From the NCBI GenBank assembly GCA_034336665.1, contig JAPFBE010000032.1, positions 3,038,001 through 3,102,000 on the forward strand: a DNA stretch of 64,000 bases. Direction: 5' to 3'. Source of the DNA: Luscinia megarhynchos (Eukaryota; Chordata; Aves; Passeriformes; Turdidae). The notes under the pieces are model-generated. The model was not told where the DNA came from. It saw only the letters and a list, made by a program, of their open reading frames with translations, and ran no database searches. This document shows positions 32,708 to 44,975 of this stretch, piece after piece. How positions within the stretch are numbered: the first letter of the stretch is position 1; every line of letters begins with the position of its first letter. Both the position numbers and the translations under genes were made by a program.

Positions 32708-34551
32708 AGAGAAAGCTTATGAGGGGGAATGTGAGTGCTAATGAGACCTGGAAAGTTCAGCAATGCCCATTGAAAGGTGTCTGAATTTTGTAATGACCAT
32801 TGCAAGTAATCCTTGGTTAATGGAAGAAGAATATTTTGGGGCTCCATTCCTGCAATTTTCAATGTCCATTTCTGTTCCTTGATCACAATTTTTGCTATAG
32901 TCTCTATTCTTGTGATCAGAGACTTGTTCAAATTGAATGGTAAAAACACCCATTCCAATATCTTTAGTGGCTGTTTATCCTGGCTATCCCACTGCATCAG
33001 GATAGCCATCATGTGTTTTGCCTTATTCAGCACAGCTATGGACAGTGGCAAAGTAGGAGACCAACAATCTGCAAAAGAATTACCCAATTTAGTGGCAATT
33101 TGAGTCAGAGCCTTCTGTTGCTTTTCAGTCAGTTCACACAGCAAATTAGCCTGATTTCCTCCTTTCAATAGTGGCATTAGAGGCTCAAGGTCTTCATTAG
33201 TCATGCCAAAAGTGCTATGAATCCACTGTATGTCTCCAATTAATTTTTGAGCATTCGTCAAATTCTGAATCTCTGTACAAAAGGTTAATTTTTGGGGCCG
33301 AATTTGAGCTTCAGTGATAAGCATTCCCAAATATTTCCATGGGGGCTGTTGTTGGACTTTTTCAGTGGCAATTTGAAGGCCTGCTTCCTGAAATTGTTGC
33401 TGTAAGGCAGGTAGCAGATTTGCAGCATCTATGTGTTCACCTGCTATCAGAATATCATCTATGTAATGATAGATAAGATAATGCGGGTACCGTTTTCTCA
33501 GCAGGGCTAGCATCCAGGCAACATACAGTTGGCACATCCTGGGAGAATTTTGCATCCTCTTTGGAAATACAACCCATTTATACCTCTTTGTTGGCTCTGC
33601 CTTGTTAATAGATGGCACTGAGAAGGCAAACTACTCACTGTAGTCCTGTCCTGGTTTAGGGCAAATATGAAAGAAAACCTCTAAAGCTCTCCCCCCCCTC
33701 CCCCCAGGAAGCAAACATAAGCAGCCCCTCCCCCAATCAGTTCAGGAAAAAATTTCCTTGGAGATAAGTGAAAAAACCTGTTTATTCAACAGTCAAAGCA
33801 CTGCCCAGAAAAAAAAATGAACAATACCGAACAACAAAACCTCTTGCTGCTCTGAAGCGGTGACAAATTTAGAAAGTCTCTCTTCTGTGAGTGGTAGCTC
33901 AGCTCAGTCGGTTATCAGTCCCTCCAGCGCTGGAAAATGCCGCTGCCCAGGCCAGGCCTCAGTGGGCCACATGTGCAAGTCCCTGGTGCTCCCCCTGGGT
34001 CCCCAGTCCAGAGCAGGTTCAAATAATTCCAGGAAAAAAGGAAAAAAACTGTACGGGGAACTTCTCTGCTTCAATTAGTCAAAAACTAACTAAAAGCAAA
34101 GGAGAGCTCTCTCCCACTGTCTACACAGTGACCCTGTCCAGGAGATGAAGCGATGAAACTCCTATCTCTGTGTTTTGAAAACAACCACCTCAGATATTCC
34201 ACCGCTTCTCCTTCCCCTCCTTCACTCTCAAATCCAGTCTTAAAGGCACAAAACTTATTTCTGGGCCAAACAGACAAATGGGGACACAATTCAACATCAC
34301 AAAGTCACCCTAGGACACATCCTCATGTAGAGGACCTGTGAAAAACAATCTTTCAAATCAATGATCACCAGTTGCCAATTAACAGGTAGGTCAGGCTGCA
34401 GGGGTCCCGTATCCTTCATCACAGAATTAATACCTGGAAGGTCACGTAATAGTCTCCATTTGCCTGATGTTTTAGGGATTGTAAAAATGGACATGTTCCA
34501 GGGGCTTGTAGAAGATATAATATGCCCCCTTTTCAATTGCTCATCAACCAA
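32659..34551 (-). pseudogene. Provirus 2 reverse transcriptase, split by a solo LTR
   Basis: The main frame 32659-33618 (319 aa) covers palm, thumb and connection with the catalytic box YIDD at 33454-33465 (Ile in place of the Met of related copies). The fingers frame 34297-34551 lies beyond the LTR 33647-34317 and has IIDLKDCF. It is disrupted by the LTR and by small frame changes. Confidence 0.87.
33647..34317 (-). mobile_element. Solo LTR in RT of provirus 2
   Basis: It begins TGTCCTGG and ends TAGGACA. Flanks AGTCC (33642-33646) and CATCC (34318-34322) match at three of five positions, a decayed TSD. TTTATT at about 33780 gives minus orientation. Interruption of the RT frame at both ends confirms the limits. 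Confidence 0.85.
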
Positions 34552-34661
34552 TTCATTAACATGGGCAAGCTTTTCTTTAGACAGCAGCCATTGATCAACT
34601 TAGACTGGTGTTTCTGTTATCCATTTCAATTTTAGGAGTGGCTGCCCTTCAACAGCCACTA

Positions 34662-35390
34662 CTAAAAACCCTCATTAGTGAGACAGAAACCCATCTGGTT
34701 CAGTGCATCTCGTCCCAGCAGCAAGGTTGTTGTATTCATCACATAAGGTTTCACTTGGGCACAAACATGAGCTTCCTTATCAACCCACACTGTTAAGAGT
34801 GTTTGACTAACTCTAGTCATTTGCATGCCTCCCACCCCTATAATGGGTGTTCCCAGGGTATTCAGAGGCCATGTTGCAGGCCATGCATTCAAGGGAACAA
34901 TGGTGACATCTGAACCCTTGTTCAGCAATGCGGCTTTGGTCATCAGAGTTCTTCCATTGGGGTGCTGAAAGGTAACAGGTTTAATTTGTTTTGATCCTAA
35001 TCCAGGTAATGTAAACATTACCTAGGGGGGTTCCCGTCGACCAAAAACATCCATCCCCCCTTTGCATGACCCCTTGTCTAGGAACTTTAGCTTTAAAAAG
35101 AAACTGATTGTGCAAATCTAGTGCCTTTTGGAGTATGTATAGGAGGCATCAAAGTCTGTACCATAATCCAAATATTGCTCAAATAATCTTCATCAATCAG
35201 TCCAGGCAAAACAAAAATGCCTTACTTTGAGGTGGATGATCTCCCTCTCAGCAGAGCACTAAGTCCATGACCTAAAGGTCTGTTTGCTGTTGATGGAATG
35301 ACCTGTACATCAGTGTTTTGCAGAGTGACTTCTGCCAAATCCACACTGGCACTTCCTGCTGTTGCTGACTTGGGGACATCCAGGCAGCCG
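34662..35390 (-). pseudogene. Provirus 2 dUTPase-protease, active site lost
   Basis: The protease frame 34662-35018 reads LLNKGSDVTIVP where provirus 1 has LVDTGSDVTI, so the catalytic Asp-Thr-Gly is Asn-Lys-Gly (34914-34922). It goes on through a glycine-rich flap and LLLGRDAL near the C-terminus. dUTPase remnants (SASVDLAEV, GLIDEDY) lie at about 35130-35380 in broken frames. Confidence 0.85.
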
Positions 35391-36349
35391 CTTGGTTGCA
35401 GGGCAGCATTTGTGTCTTCACGAGATCCCCTCTGATGCTCAGTGTCTCATTTCCAAATGGTGTTCTTTCTTGTGTCTTGACCGACATTCACTGTCTTTGT
35501 GCCCGTTTTTCACATCTGTTGCAGTATCCTGTGAAACCAGTAGATGGCGCTATTGCTTTAGTCTCTTCAATAGCTTTTACTCAACACTGCGCTTGAAAAT
35601 GACCCACGTTGCCACATTTGAAACAGTTCTGGCTAAAATCACCTTTTCTTTGTTGATCAGTGATTTAAGGGCAACTGTCATCACTTCCAATAGGTAAATA
35701 GCCTTTTCCTCTGAAGTTCCAACTCTGGAACAAGCTTCAATCATGTCTACCAAAGTGGCTGTTGGCAGCAAAGTTTGCAGGATTCTCTTACATGCAGGAT
35801 TGGCATTCTCCATGGACAATTGCATTCCCAAAGCGTCTTTAATTTCTGGAGACATTCCTGGAACTCAATAGATAGCACCTCTAAGACTATCCAGAAAATT
35901 CATAAAAGTCCCCTTTGCCTCTTGCTTAATGGTTGTATAGGATGGTGATGGAAGTCCCATGTCTGGGACAGCATGAAATGCTTCCCGTGCTGAGACTGCT
36001 GCAAAATTGCTGTATGTAAACGTGCTTGAGCCTGTGGGCCAGAAAAAGACCCTTTCCCCAGCATCATGTCTGGGGTAGCAAACTGCCTAGGATCTCCCTG
36101 GGGGAGTCTGAGATTTTCAGTCATGATAGCTTCTACCCGTCTTTCCCAGTCCAGCCTTTCCCACTCGAGGGTGTCGAAAACATTCCTGGGTGTAGCAAAA
36201 AATTCTCTTTCCTGACCCCATCTCAATAGTCTTTTTATGACCTCCGGGGCATATTTAACTGCTCTCTTAGAGAGAATATGCTGGAGTATATTCAGCATGG
36301 CCTGCTCTTCTTTTGACAGTGCCTTTCCCATGCTCCCAGTCGTGGTCAC
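35391..36349 (-). pseudogene. gag: Provirus 2 gag with a large internal deletion
   Basis: Gag starts at 36332 with Met-Gly-Lys (myristoylation-type start). About 60 residues of matrix run in frame straight into capsid (NLRLPQGDP ... GPQAQARLH). In provirus 1 the same two points lie about 1.6 kb apart once its nested LTR is discounted, against about 0.2 kb here. A frameshift near 35900 precedes the capsid C-terminal half (35577-35855), and one zinc knuckle (CFKCGNVGHFQAQC, about 35590-35632) is in another frame. Confidence 0.82.
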
Positions 36350-36602
36350 TCATCTTTTTACCTGTGCTCCCCGCTGCTTGCATTTTCTTTCTGGAGCCTT
36401 TCTCCGGAGCCTTCTCTCTCCTGTAGTCCATGGAGCTGTCTCCGGCTCCCTCCCACCAAGGTCCAGCTATGGTGGTCTTCAGACCTCCCACTTTTTCGCT
36501 CTGCAGACCCCCTTCGGAGACCAAAGGGTCGGATGACCCCTGCCCCCTTCAGAGTCCCGAGTCTGATGGTCCACTTCATTCACACAATGTTAATCACATT
36601 GG

Positions 36603-36622
36603 ATCACATCGTGGAGTCAACA
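36603..36622 (-). promoter_or_regulatory. Primer binding site, tRNA-Trp type
   Basis: The plus strand reads ATCACATCG then GTCAACA just before the 5' LTR, like the tRNA-Trp 3' tail with two small insertions and substitutions. Provirus 1 shares this primer type. Leader 36350-36602 holds no ORF I recognise. Confidence 0.6.
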
Positions 36623-36625
36623 ACA

Positions 36626-37013
36626 TGCAGGAACATAGGACTTCTGAACGACTAACTAATGTGATTAAGCAGAAGCCATTTTATTGTTTACCTTATACCC
36701 TACTTATACATTCTAAAACTACTGTCCATGCAATAACACATTGCTTGATTGGTGCCTTTATTTTGTCCACTCACTTTGCACAAGCCTTGAAGGAAATATG
36801 ATTGGTTACAGTCCAGTGCTTCACTGCCAACCTTTATCTTGGTTCTTGCAATCTTGGTATGCTTCTTCTTTCCCAATTTAGCATAATTTATGTTTCAGTA
36901 TCCTTGATGAATTCCAGAGTGTTTGATAAGAACAGATAAAAAACAGCTAAAAATGGCTCGGCTGGTGCACCTGCTATAAACTATAGCCTAGGCTGTTCAA
37001 ATACATTGCTACA
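36626..37013 (-). repeat. Provirus 2 5' LTR
   Basis: It begins TGCAGGAA and ends TTGCTACA, 388 bp. TTTATT near 36681 is a reversed poly(A) signal. The portion from about 36716 aligns with the left LTR. Confidence 0.82.
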
Positions 37014-37019
37014 GGCTTG

Positions 37020-37638
37020 ATCATTTCAACACATTTTTGATAGGGGCTACTGATGAAATGCCGCTCCTGAAACTTACCTGGCTTACTGATAAGCCTGTAT
37101 GGAAAGATCAGTGGCCCTTAAGAGGTGAGCGGCTTCACCAAGCCTGAATCCTTGTACAGGAACAACTACAATTGGGTCACATAGTCCCCTCCACCAGTCT
37201 GTGGAACACACCTATTTGGAGGAGACACATACAGGATCTCAGGGCAGTCAATGTAGCCATGTCACCTATGGGATCATTACAACCAGGAAAACCTAACCCC
37301 ATGATGATTCCCGAACATTGGGAATTGGCAATAATTGATTTAAAAGGCTGGTTTTTTTCACACTTCCTTTACATCCTGAAGATGCACCCAAATTTGCCTT
37401 TTCTTTACCATCTGTCAATCACGAAACCCCCATGGAACAATACCGATGGGTTGTCCTACCCAAGGTATGAAAAACAGTCCAACTATTTGCCAATTTGTAG
37501 TTCTTTTAGCAATACAGCCAATACGCCAGAAATATCCATCTATTTTGCTGTATCACTATATGGACAATATTTTAATTGCCTCCGACAGCACGACATTGTT
37601 GTATGATTGTCTTGCATCTTTAAAAAATAACACTCACC
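37020..37638 (+). pseudogene. ERVK-like RT fragment
   Basis: Plus-strand remnant of another provirus: the start of RT (LTWLTDKPVWKDQWPL at about 37065), fingers and palm ([10 protein letters not shown]) and the catalytic region, where YMDD has become YMDN (37557-37568). Stops and frame changes occur, for example TGA at about 37144. It is cut by an LTR at 37639 and by provirus 2 on the left. Confidence 0.83.
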
Positions 37639-38130
37639 TGTGGGGGTTCTTTCTGATCCCCGGGTGCTCTACAGGCACCAAACTCCGGAGCTCTTAGGCT
37701 CCTGCTCTGGAGCTCTTAGCTCCTACTTGGTTGGGTTATCTTAAATAAGCAAAGCAGCTAATAGTTAAAAAGGTTATTTATTATAAAGCACATCTTATTA
37801 CAAAGCACATCAGTCTCAAAAGGCAATAGCAAATGCAATGGCAAGCAGTAGCAAAAGCAGTAGCAATAAGCAAATGGCTAGAAGCCAGAATGACTAAAAG
37901 CAACAATGGCTAAAAGCTGAATAGCTAAAAGCAACAACTCTCCCAATACATAGTCTTATATGGGATTTTTCCAACAAGCTAAGATGCAAGCTCGGACCAC
38001 CACTCTTTTACCTATTAGAATTCTACTTTCTTAGCACACCAGGTTATGTATAAATCTACGCATACAATCTATCGTGTTCTATCTAAGAAATGTAAGCAAT
38101 ATTCTTACTATAACTCTATTATGTATAAGC
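37639..38130 (-). mobile_element. LTR-like remnant
   Basis: It starts TGTGGGGG directly at the break of the RT fragment. It has a reversed poly(A) signal (TTATTTATT near 37775), A-rich short repeats (AAAAGCAACAA-type) at 37840-37950, and ends near the start of the ERVL. The right terminus and TSD are not clear. Confidence 0.55.
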
Positions 38131-38135
38131 ACTGT

Positions 38136-38993
38136 TGTCCAAGTTTGGACAAACTTAGGGAAAAAACCCCCAGAAGAGCTTCCCAGGAAATAAGAAAAAA
38201 AATTTCACTCAGGGGGAAAAGTGGAAAAAACCTATTTATTAACACATACAAGAGAAACACTTCCCAGCACAGACCCAGATGACAAAAAAGTTTTCACCGA
38301 GAGAGAGAAACTTGGACGCTTCGATCTTCACTAGAAGGGAGAAACGCTTCTCTGGCCAGTGTCCAGCGGCAGGCCGCAGGGTTCCTCCGGAGCTGGTGCT
38401 GAATCCTCGGGGGTGAGGGGGAGAAGGGAGAGGGGGAGAGAGAGAAAGAAAAAAAACAGCCGGAATAGCCAGCAAGCCTTAAACAGCAGCGAGCTAAACC
38501 AAATAATTCAAGCAATATAAAGTAAAAAAAAAAATCAAGCAAAAAACCAGCTAACTCACAAACCAGGCCACGAGCCACCACCACAGCAGCGATAGCCACA
38601 CGCAGCAGCAGCCAGAGCCAAGCGTGCAGCCTCTCCATCCGCCCCGCCCCCCCGCAAGCCAAGCCCGCGGCAAACCAAGGCCATTCCGCAGAGCAGAGCC
38701 CAGGCGGCCCCTCCCCTGGGAGCAGACAGCTTCATGGCCAAGGGGGGCAGGGTGAGGAGTCAGTCAAAACATCAACCCAGGACATTCCACCCCTTATCCC
38801 ATATCGTGATCATTGACACACGATTGGGATATACACTCATTAAACACAATATGAACACTTCCTCTGACTTGCTCAAACCTTCAACATTTACATATTCCTT
38901 CTGTCTCATCCCACAGTCAGATCTCCCTGAGGTACACAGCGGGTTGTTCCATCTTTCTGCATTATCCATCAAGTACATCCAGGTCCTTGGTGA
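38136..38993 (-). mobile_element. ERVL fragment: 3' LTR and integrase end
   Basis: The LTR 38136-38784 (TGTCCAAG ... CAGGACA) and the first 209 bp of the ERVL interior closely match 7655-8281 and beyond. The copy stops abruptly at 38993 within the integrase end. Confidence 0.88.
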
Positions 38994-39045
38994 TCCATAA
39001 GCCTCAGGAGGATCATCAATGAGATCCATGCGTCCTCGTCCGTGA
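38994..39045. other. 52-bp junction of unknown origin
   Basis: The sequence between the end of one ERVL copy and the LTR start of the next does not match the other ERVL copies at this place. It may be a variant integrase end or an assembly join. Confidence 0.4.
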
Positions 39046-42000
39046 TGCCAAGTTTGGACAAACTTAGGGAAAAACCCCAGAAGCTGGGAAATAGAAAAAA
39101 ATTTCACTCAGGGGAAAGTGGGAAAAAACCCTATTTATTAACACATACCAAGAGAAACACTTTAGCACAGACCAGGTGACAAAAGTTTTCACGAGGCTTG
39201 GGCCTTCGATCTTCACTAGAAGGCGAAGCGGCTTCTCTGGCAGTGTCAGCTGACGGTGCAGGGTTCTCGGGCTGGTGCTTTGAATCACCGAGTGAGAGAG
39301 GGAGAGAAAGAAAAACGGAATAGCCAGCAAGCGCCAAACAGCGAGCTAGACCAAGTAATTCAAGCAATATAAAGTCAAAAATCAAGCAAAAACCAGCTAA
39401 CTCACAAACCAGGCCACGAGCCACCACCACAGCAGCGATAGCCACCTGCCATGGCAACGTAGGCTAAGGCGTAGCCACTCGGGCCACCCATGCAGCCAAA
39501 CCCAGCGACCAAGCCAAAGGCCATTCCATGGCTTAGAGGTGGCGGCCTCGAGGGCGACGCTTCATGGCCAAGGGGCAGGGTGAGGAGTTAGTCAATCAAC
39601 CCAGGACATTCACCTTATCCCATGCTCGTGATCATTGACACGATTGGGATATATACCTCGTGTACAATATGAACTACTTCCTCTGACTTGCTCAAAACCT
39701 TCAACATTTACATATTCCTTCTGTCTCATCCCACAGTCAGATCTCCCTGAGGTGCAGCAGTTGTTCATCTTTCTGCATTATCCACCATTACATCCAGGTC
39801 CTGTAGGCAAGAACGAAATCCCAGATAGGTTTACCTGTGCTTTCGAGGTAGAGATAATCCATGCACACTGTCCCTAGCAATCCTCTGACGCGGAGCGCTC
39901 TGGGGACTTTATCTACTGTATTAAAGGCACTCAGATTGGGCAGGACACCATAGGTTAGGTGGAACCTCGAGTGATGTTGATGACTAACCGTGGCCTTTTG
40001 CCAAATCTCCCAATTCTTAAGGGGTCCCCACAATGCACCTTTAAGGTGGTCTTTGGCACAATCATTGTACCTCTCCACTTTACCTGCAGCTGGGGTGCAG
40101 TAGGGATGTGGTACACCCACTCAATACCATGTTCCACCTAAGCCCAGGTGTTGACAAAGTTATTCTTAAGAAATGGAGTCCCCATTGTCTGACTCGATCC
40201 TCTCAGGGGTACCATGCCTCCAAGGACTATTACCTGTTTTTCCAGGCCCAGGATGGTGTTGCGAACGATAGCGTGGTAGAGGTGGTGCCCAACCATCCGG
40301 TGGTGGCTTTACCATGGATTAGCACGCGTTTGCCTTGGCGGGGTCTGAGGCGAGTAGATGTAATCAATCTGCCAAGCATGCCTCCCATGTAGGTATGGAC
40401 ACCGTTATACATACCAGAGGGCTTCACAAAGCAGCCTGCTTAGGTAGCGGCGCGCGGGTATCCTGATCATGAATAACTTGAGTAATGTCTGTCCAGGTAA
40501 AAGATCCCACGTCGGTCTGGTACCCACTGCGGTATCCCTCCCTGATGGCCTGAGGCATGGTACCCCCTCGAACCGGGTATCTCCCTTATGTTTGTCTGAA
40601 ATCACTGCCCCCTGTTTTTTGCTGCTTGATCTACTTGATGGACTGTTGCTGTTCTTCGTTGGCTCTAACTACACTTGGGGACGCGGAAACGTCCATGGCC
40701 CGAACAACCCTGGGTGGCAATGCCAGATAGCTATGTGCCGCTCTTCGCCAGATTGGTCTTCGCTCTCAGGAACATCTCTTATGCAGCCATCCCTGGCGTT
40801 GGCTACCATCAGGAATCAAGTGTAAAGATAGGCACACCTCTCTCATGTTAAAGCCAGTTGGACAGCTTTGAGTTCAGCGGGGTAAAACTAGGGCCCTCTT
40901 CCAATGAAAGTAGCTACCCGCGGCCTTGTCGATGGAAACCGCTACAGCTGCTTTCCGCTCGTTGGCCATGCAATGCGACGGGGCGTCGGTGAACTGGGGC
41001 ATAGCGTTTCACTCTGCGGTGGCTACAGTTTGTAGGTGGTGCTTCTTCAGCCCGGTCGCGGTTCTTGTTCATCTGTCACACTAGAGCTTCCCTCTGGCCA
41101 AATTGGTAAAATTCCTTTCTACAAAGATCCTGGGTTTGTTTACCACCGATCGGTGGCGCTCGTAATGAGGCTATCGCGCTCCATGTGGCTGCGGTGGCAT
41201 GGTGGGTGAAGGAACCTTCCCACGCTGAACATCCACCCCAGCACTAGCAGGGTGCCAGAAAAGTGACTTCTGCCAATCCTCTGACGGATGCCTCATAAGC
41301 GGCCAGATTTTCCTTTTCTGTCGAAGGGTATAGTGCCTTCAGACCCTCCTGCAGCTGCTCCGGAGAATCCCGGGGTCGATACCGGTCTCACCTGGCACCT
41401 TCTGCCCACGAGCTCCAAAGACAAACCGTGGCTCGGCTGCAGAGAGTAGAGCACGGCTGCTTCACATCCCCATTTACGGCGAGACCAGAATTCCCCATGG
41501 GGCGTCTGTTCAAATCTGGTTGAGGGCTGTTGTTGTTCTGGGGCCCCAATGAAAATCATTCTTCCTTCTGAGTAACCTGCAAAGAGGGCCCACACCTGGC
41601 TGGCCAACCGGGATGATGCGACTTCTCAAAAGCCTATAGCACCTCCAAGAAGCTTGTGCCCTGCTCGTTGGTAGGTGGCAGAACCTGCTGCGACTTAGTA
41701 ATAACGCATCAGCAGGAGTCTGGCGCTCTTCCATGCTTGCCCACTTCACTCCTGAGGACACTGGATCTCTACGAGCAGGTCCTTAGCTCATGCCTTCTTG
41801 ATGGCAAAGCCGGCTTCAAGGAGAGTCTGGACATTTCTCTCCTTTCTCAAACACTTCTTCTGCTGTGTTTCACGGCAACAATGATGTCATCGATGTACCT
41901 CGCGAAGTGTTCTGGAGCTTCACCCTTTCCCAGTGCAGCCTGGATCAGCCCCATGGCAGATGGTGGGGCCAGTGCCTCCACTGGGGCAGTCGGTTCCGGT

Positions 42001-44536
42001 GCTACTGCAGCTCAGGAGAAAGCAAACTGCGGCCTGCATTCTGCTGCCAAAGGAAATCGGAGAAAACGCATTGGCAAAATGTCAATGGTGGCATTACCAC
42101 CTTGCCGCCTTGGACTCAGCTCGTACTGGGAGGCTCAACGTAATCGGCTGCGGCTCAGCGATTGGGGTGGCTTGTTCATCTGGCGATGAGTCCACAGTCA
42201 ATTCTCCCATTCTCCGACATCCTGATGGGAATATAGTACACTGTGCCAGTGTCTGGCTTTATGCTGTGAACTACGTGTGCCCGGGCCACCCGGTCCACAC
42301 GGTCCCCAAGCTTACTCGGTTTCTTCTAGCTCCACAATAGAGGCAGACTCTAAGCATTTGTGTGCATCCTTTTGTGGGGCATAGGTCTTGGGTTCCTTCA
42401 AGTGAATCTCCGGACATGTCGTCTCATCCTCCTCGCTGTACGGTTTGGGGCGACTGGAACACTCTGGTGCTTCTTGGCCAGGAGCCTTGTCTTCCTTCAA
42501 ATCCGCACGCGCATCGTCGTGCCAGAACAGCCTCAGTGACTTCCATCCCACCTCTTCATGAAATTTTCTCGCAGTCGCAAGAAAACCACAACTCCTGCGT
42601 GGGGTGTACCTTCTCTCTTCAGAGGAGTATCTCGTTGACTGCGGGGACGTCCTGATTTACTGCAGCTAGGATTTGGAGAGATCCTCGCTGATTTCCTCTC
42701 AGCTTCTTATGGATTTCCTCAAGCATCCTCCAAGTTCCATGTTTCCAGCTGAGCTGGCGTAATGCGGGCCATGCACAGCATCAAGCGTCGCCAGCTTCTT
42801 TGCCATATCAAGCGCACTGTCTCATATGTGTCTTCTGGTTTCATGATTGCAGAGCTGAGGCATAGTCCGGAAATGGTCAAGCTACAAGCTTCCTCCACAT
42901 AATTGGTGTGCACAGTACTAGATCTGGATTTCTGGTTGTCGTCTGTCTGAAAATAATTTCTGCCACATGCATCTCTCTCTCAAGCGTTGGATTCCTGCTC
43001 GATGGTTTTCCATCTGGTCTGCTGCATGTTACAGGTCATCAAGCGCCCAGAGATATCTTTGTGCCACACTGTCAATACTGCGTGACCAGAGGCTCTGAGG
43101 GATTAGCTCCCTCATCATACCTGCATGATCGATGACTGGATCTTGAGACTAGCAGGGATCCCAAATGTCTACGCTTCCGTACGTCCAGGGTGGTTGCTTC
43201 ATCCCCAAAGCGGACCAATAGCCAACTAATTATGGATTCATCAGATTAAGCCTTGTATAATCTTTTCTTAGACCACGAAGATCTTTCAGGGAAAAGTTAT
43301 TAGTTTCTGATCTCTCATCAGTCACTTTAACTCAGTTTTTATATCAGAGTTGAAGTCCTTCTCCTACATCCTCATCATCATCATCTCCACACGGCCGATC
43401 TGTTTCTTTTGCACTTTCCTCCTGGTACTGGTAGCCACAGCCATAGGTTGAAGCTTGCTGTCTAATTTTGCCCTGTCCTGGAGCCTGAAGTCAATTAACT
43501 GCAGTCGGTAACTGGAATAGTAGCTCGTCCTCTCCTGTTCCCTCTCCTTGTTTTGCTTGTCCTACACTCTAATAGGGTTCGATGAAAGCATCCTTAGAGC
43601 CAGCTCACTGCAGTGATTCTCTCCTTAAAATTGTCCTGACACTTTTCTTTTAAGTACTTTGCAATCTTGACTGGGTCTTGAATTTGTTCAGATGAAAAAT
43701 CCCAGATTATAGGTTCAAGCTCTTTTAGAATTTGGCCAAGTTCTCCCATTTTGCCACACCACTCAAAGATTCTTCACTCTGGCACTACCAAATCCAGGGG
43801 TTGTAACACTGCATCCTTAGAAATCTCAGCTTTCATTCTGTTATAAAACTGCAGTGGAGAAGAAAACTTACTAGAATTAAATGCCAGAAGATGGTTTCGC
43901 TTACCTCGAGGGAGAGCTGGACATTTTTTCTAACAGAGATGTAAAATGGTTCAGGGAGAAGAGGAAAATAAAGGCAAAAATCCTCTTTGCTTCTTCTCCT
44001 CTAATGAATTGAGTGCACAACATAAACCACGACTTGTACGTCCCTGAGTGGATTGCACCTTCATAAACTGGCAGATCATTTAGCCAAAGCCTAGCCAATG
44101 AGTATTTTGGTTAATGCCCTTTCATGAAAAACTACGTGCTAGAGACAACACTGGGGGCTATCTCTGAGTGAGAGAACAGGCCAAAGACCACAGGGGTATT
44201 AAGATCTCAAAAGACTCTAAGGAGACAAATACAGAGCTTCCAATCAACGTCACGGCTTCAAACAATATACTGATATCATTACAGGCCAATTAAAAACAGA
44301 TGTTATTAAAGTTTTTCCACTTTCCTTCGTGCGAGACCCACCAAATAAGGTATTCAGGTTTGGACTTAGGAAAAACTTTGAAGGGCTTCGATAAGAAAAA
44401 AAATTTCACTCAGGAAAAGTGGAAAAACCTATTTTATTAACACATACAAGAGAAACACTTCCCAGCACAGACCAGGTGAGTTTTCACGAGGAAACTTGGA
44501 CCGATCTTCACTGAGAGAGTGAAAGCGTCTGGCGGT
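39046..44536 (-). mobile_element. ERVL copy full of small indels, ending at the gap
   Basis: The LTR (39046-39608), integrase, RNase H, RT, protease, gag and leader all follow the order of 7655-14271, and a second LTR starts near 44350 and runs into the N gap. Yet almost every line has small deletions, insertions and clustered substitutions relative to the near-identical copies at 7655 and 62213, and no ORF over about 180 codons survives. The pattern resembles unpolished long-read sequence more than normal decay, though an old copy cannot be excluded. Confidence 0.8.
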
Positions 44537-44636
44537 NNNNNNNNNNNNNNNNNNNNNNNNNNNNNNNNNNNNNNNNNNNNNNNNNNNNNNNNNNNNNNNN
44601 NNNNNNNNNNNNNNNNNNNNNNNNNNNNNNNNNNNN
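44537..44636. other. Assembly gap of 100 N
   Basis: Exactly 100 undetermined bases, a conventional size for a gap of unknown length. The DNA to the left is ERVL; to the right is an olfactory receptor remnant, so the join is not supported by sequence. Confidence 0.99.
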
Positions 44637-44975
44637 AAATGTATTGGCCGGTGCAGCAGTGAATAGAGAAAGGAACTGGCTCAGACAGCTGCTGCCATGT
44701 GGGCACAAGCTCTGCTGCCCAGGAGGGTCCCGTAGTGCAGGGTTTGCAGATGGACACGAAGGTCCTGGAACTTGATGGTCAGGAAATTGTAATCTGCTCC
44801 ACTGAAGAACATAAATATGAACACCTGAGAAGGACATCCAGCATAGGAGATTTTCCTGGTGTCCCAGAGGGAATTGTGCATGGCTTTGGGGAGAGTGGTG
44901 CAGATGGAGCCCAGGTCCGTAGGGCCAGGCTGAGCAGGAAGAAGAACATGGGCACACAAAATCTTGGACTGCTCT
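44637..44975 (-). pseudogene. Olfactory receptor pseudogene fragment, OR14-like
   Basis: Read on the minus strand, residues from TM2 (PMFFFLLSLAL) through the first extracellular loop (LGSICTTLPKAMHNSLWDT, SYAGCPSQVF) to ICL2 (LHYGTLLGSRACAHMAA) are characteristic of bird OR14-type odorant receptors (family known to be expanded in birds). The DRY triplet after TM3 is lost (FQDLRVH), a frameshift lies just after TM2, and the N-terminus and everything after TM4 are missing or lie in the gap. Not functional. Confidence 0.85.

Larger units (their letters stand above)
27809..37013 (-). mobile_element. ERVK-like provirus 2 with env
   Basis: On the minus strand: 5' LTR (36626-37013), tRNA-Trp-type primer site, gag, dUTPase, protease, RT, RNase H, integrase, two small ORFs, env and a truncated 3' LTR (27809-28108). 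Two later solo LTRs lie inside (30182-31540 in integrase, 33647-34317 in RT). The left LTR lacks about 100 bp of its R/U5 end, where it abuts an ERV1 fragment, so no TSD can be read. It has lost the protease Asp, an RNase H Asp and much of gag. Confidence 0.9.
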
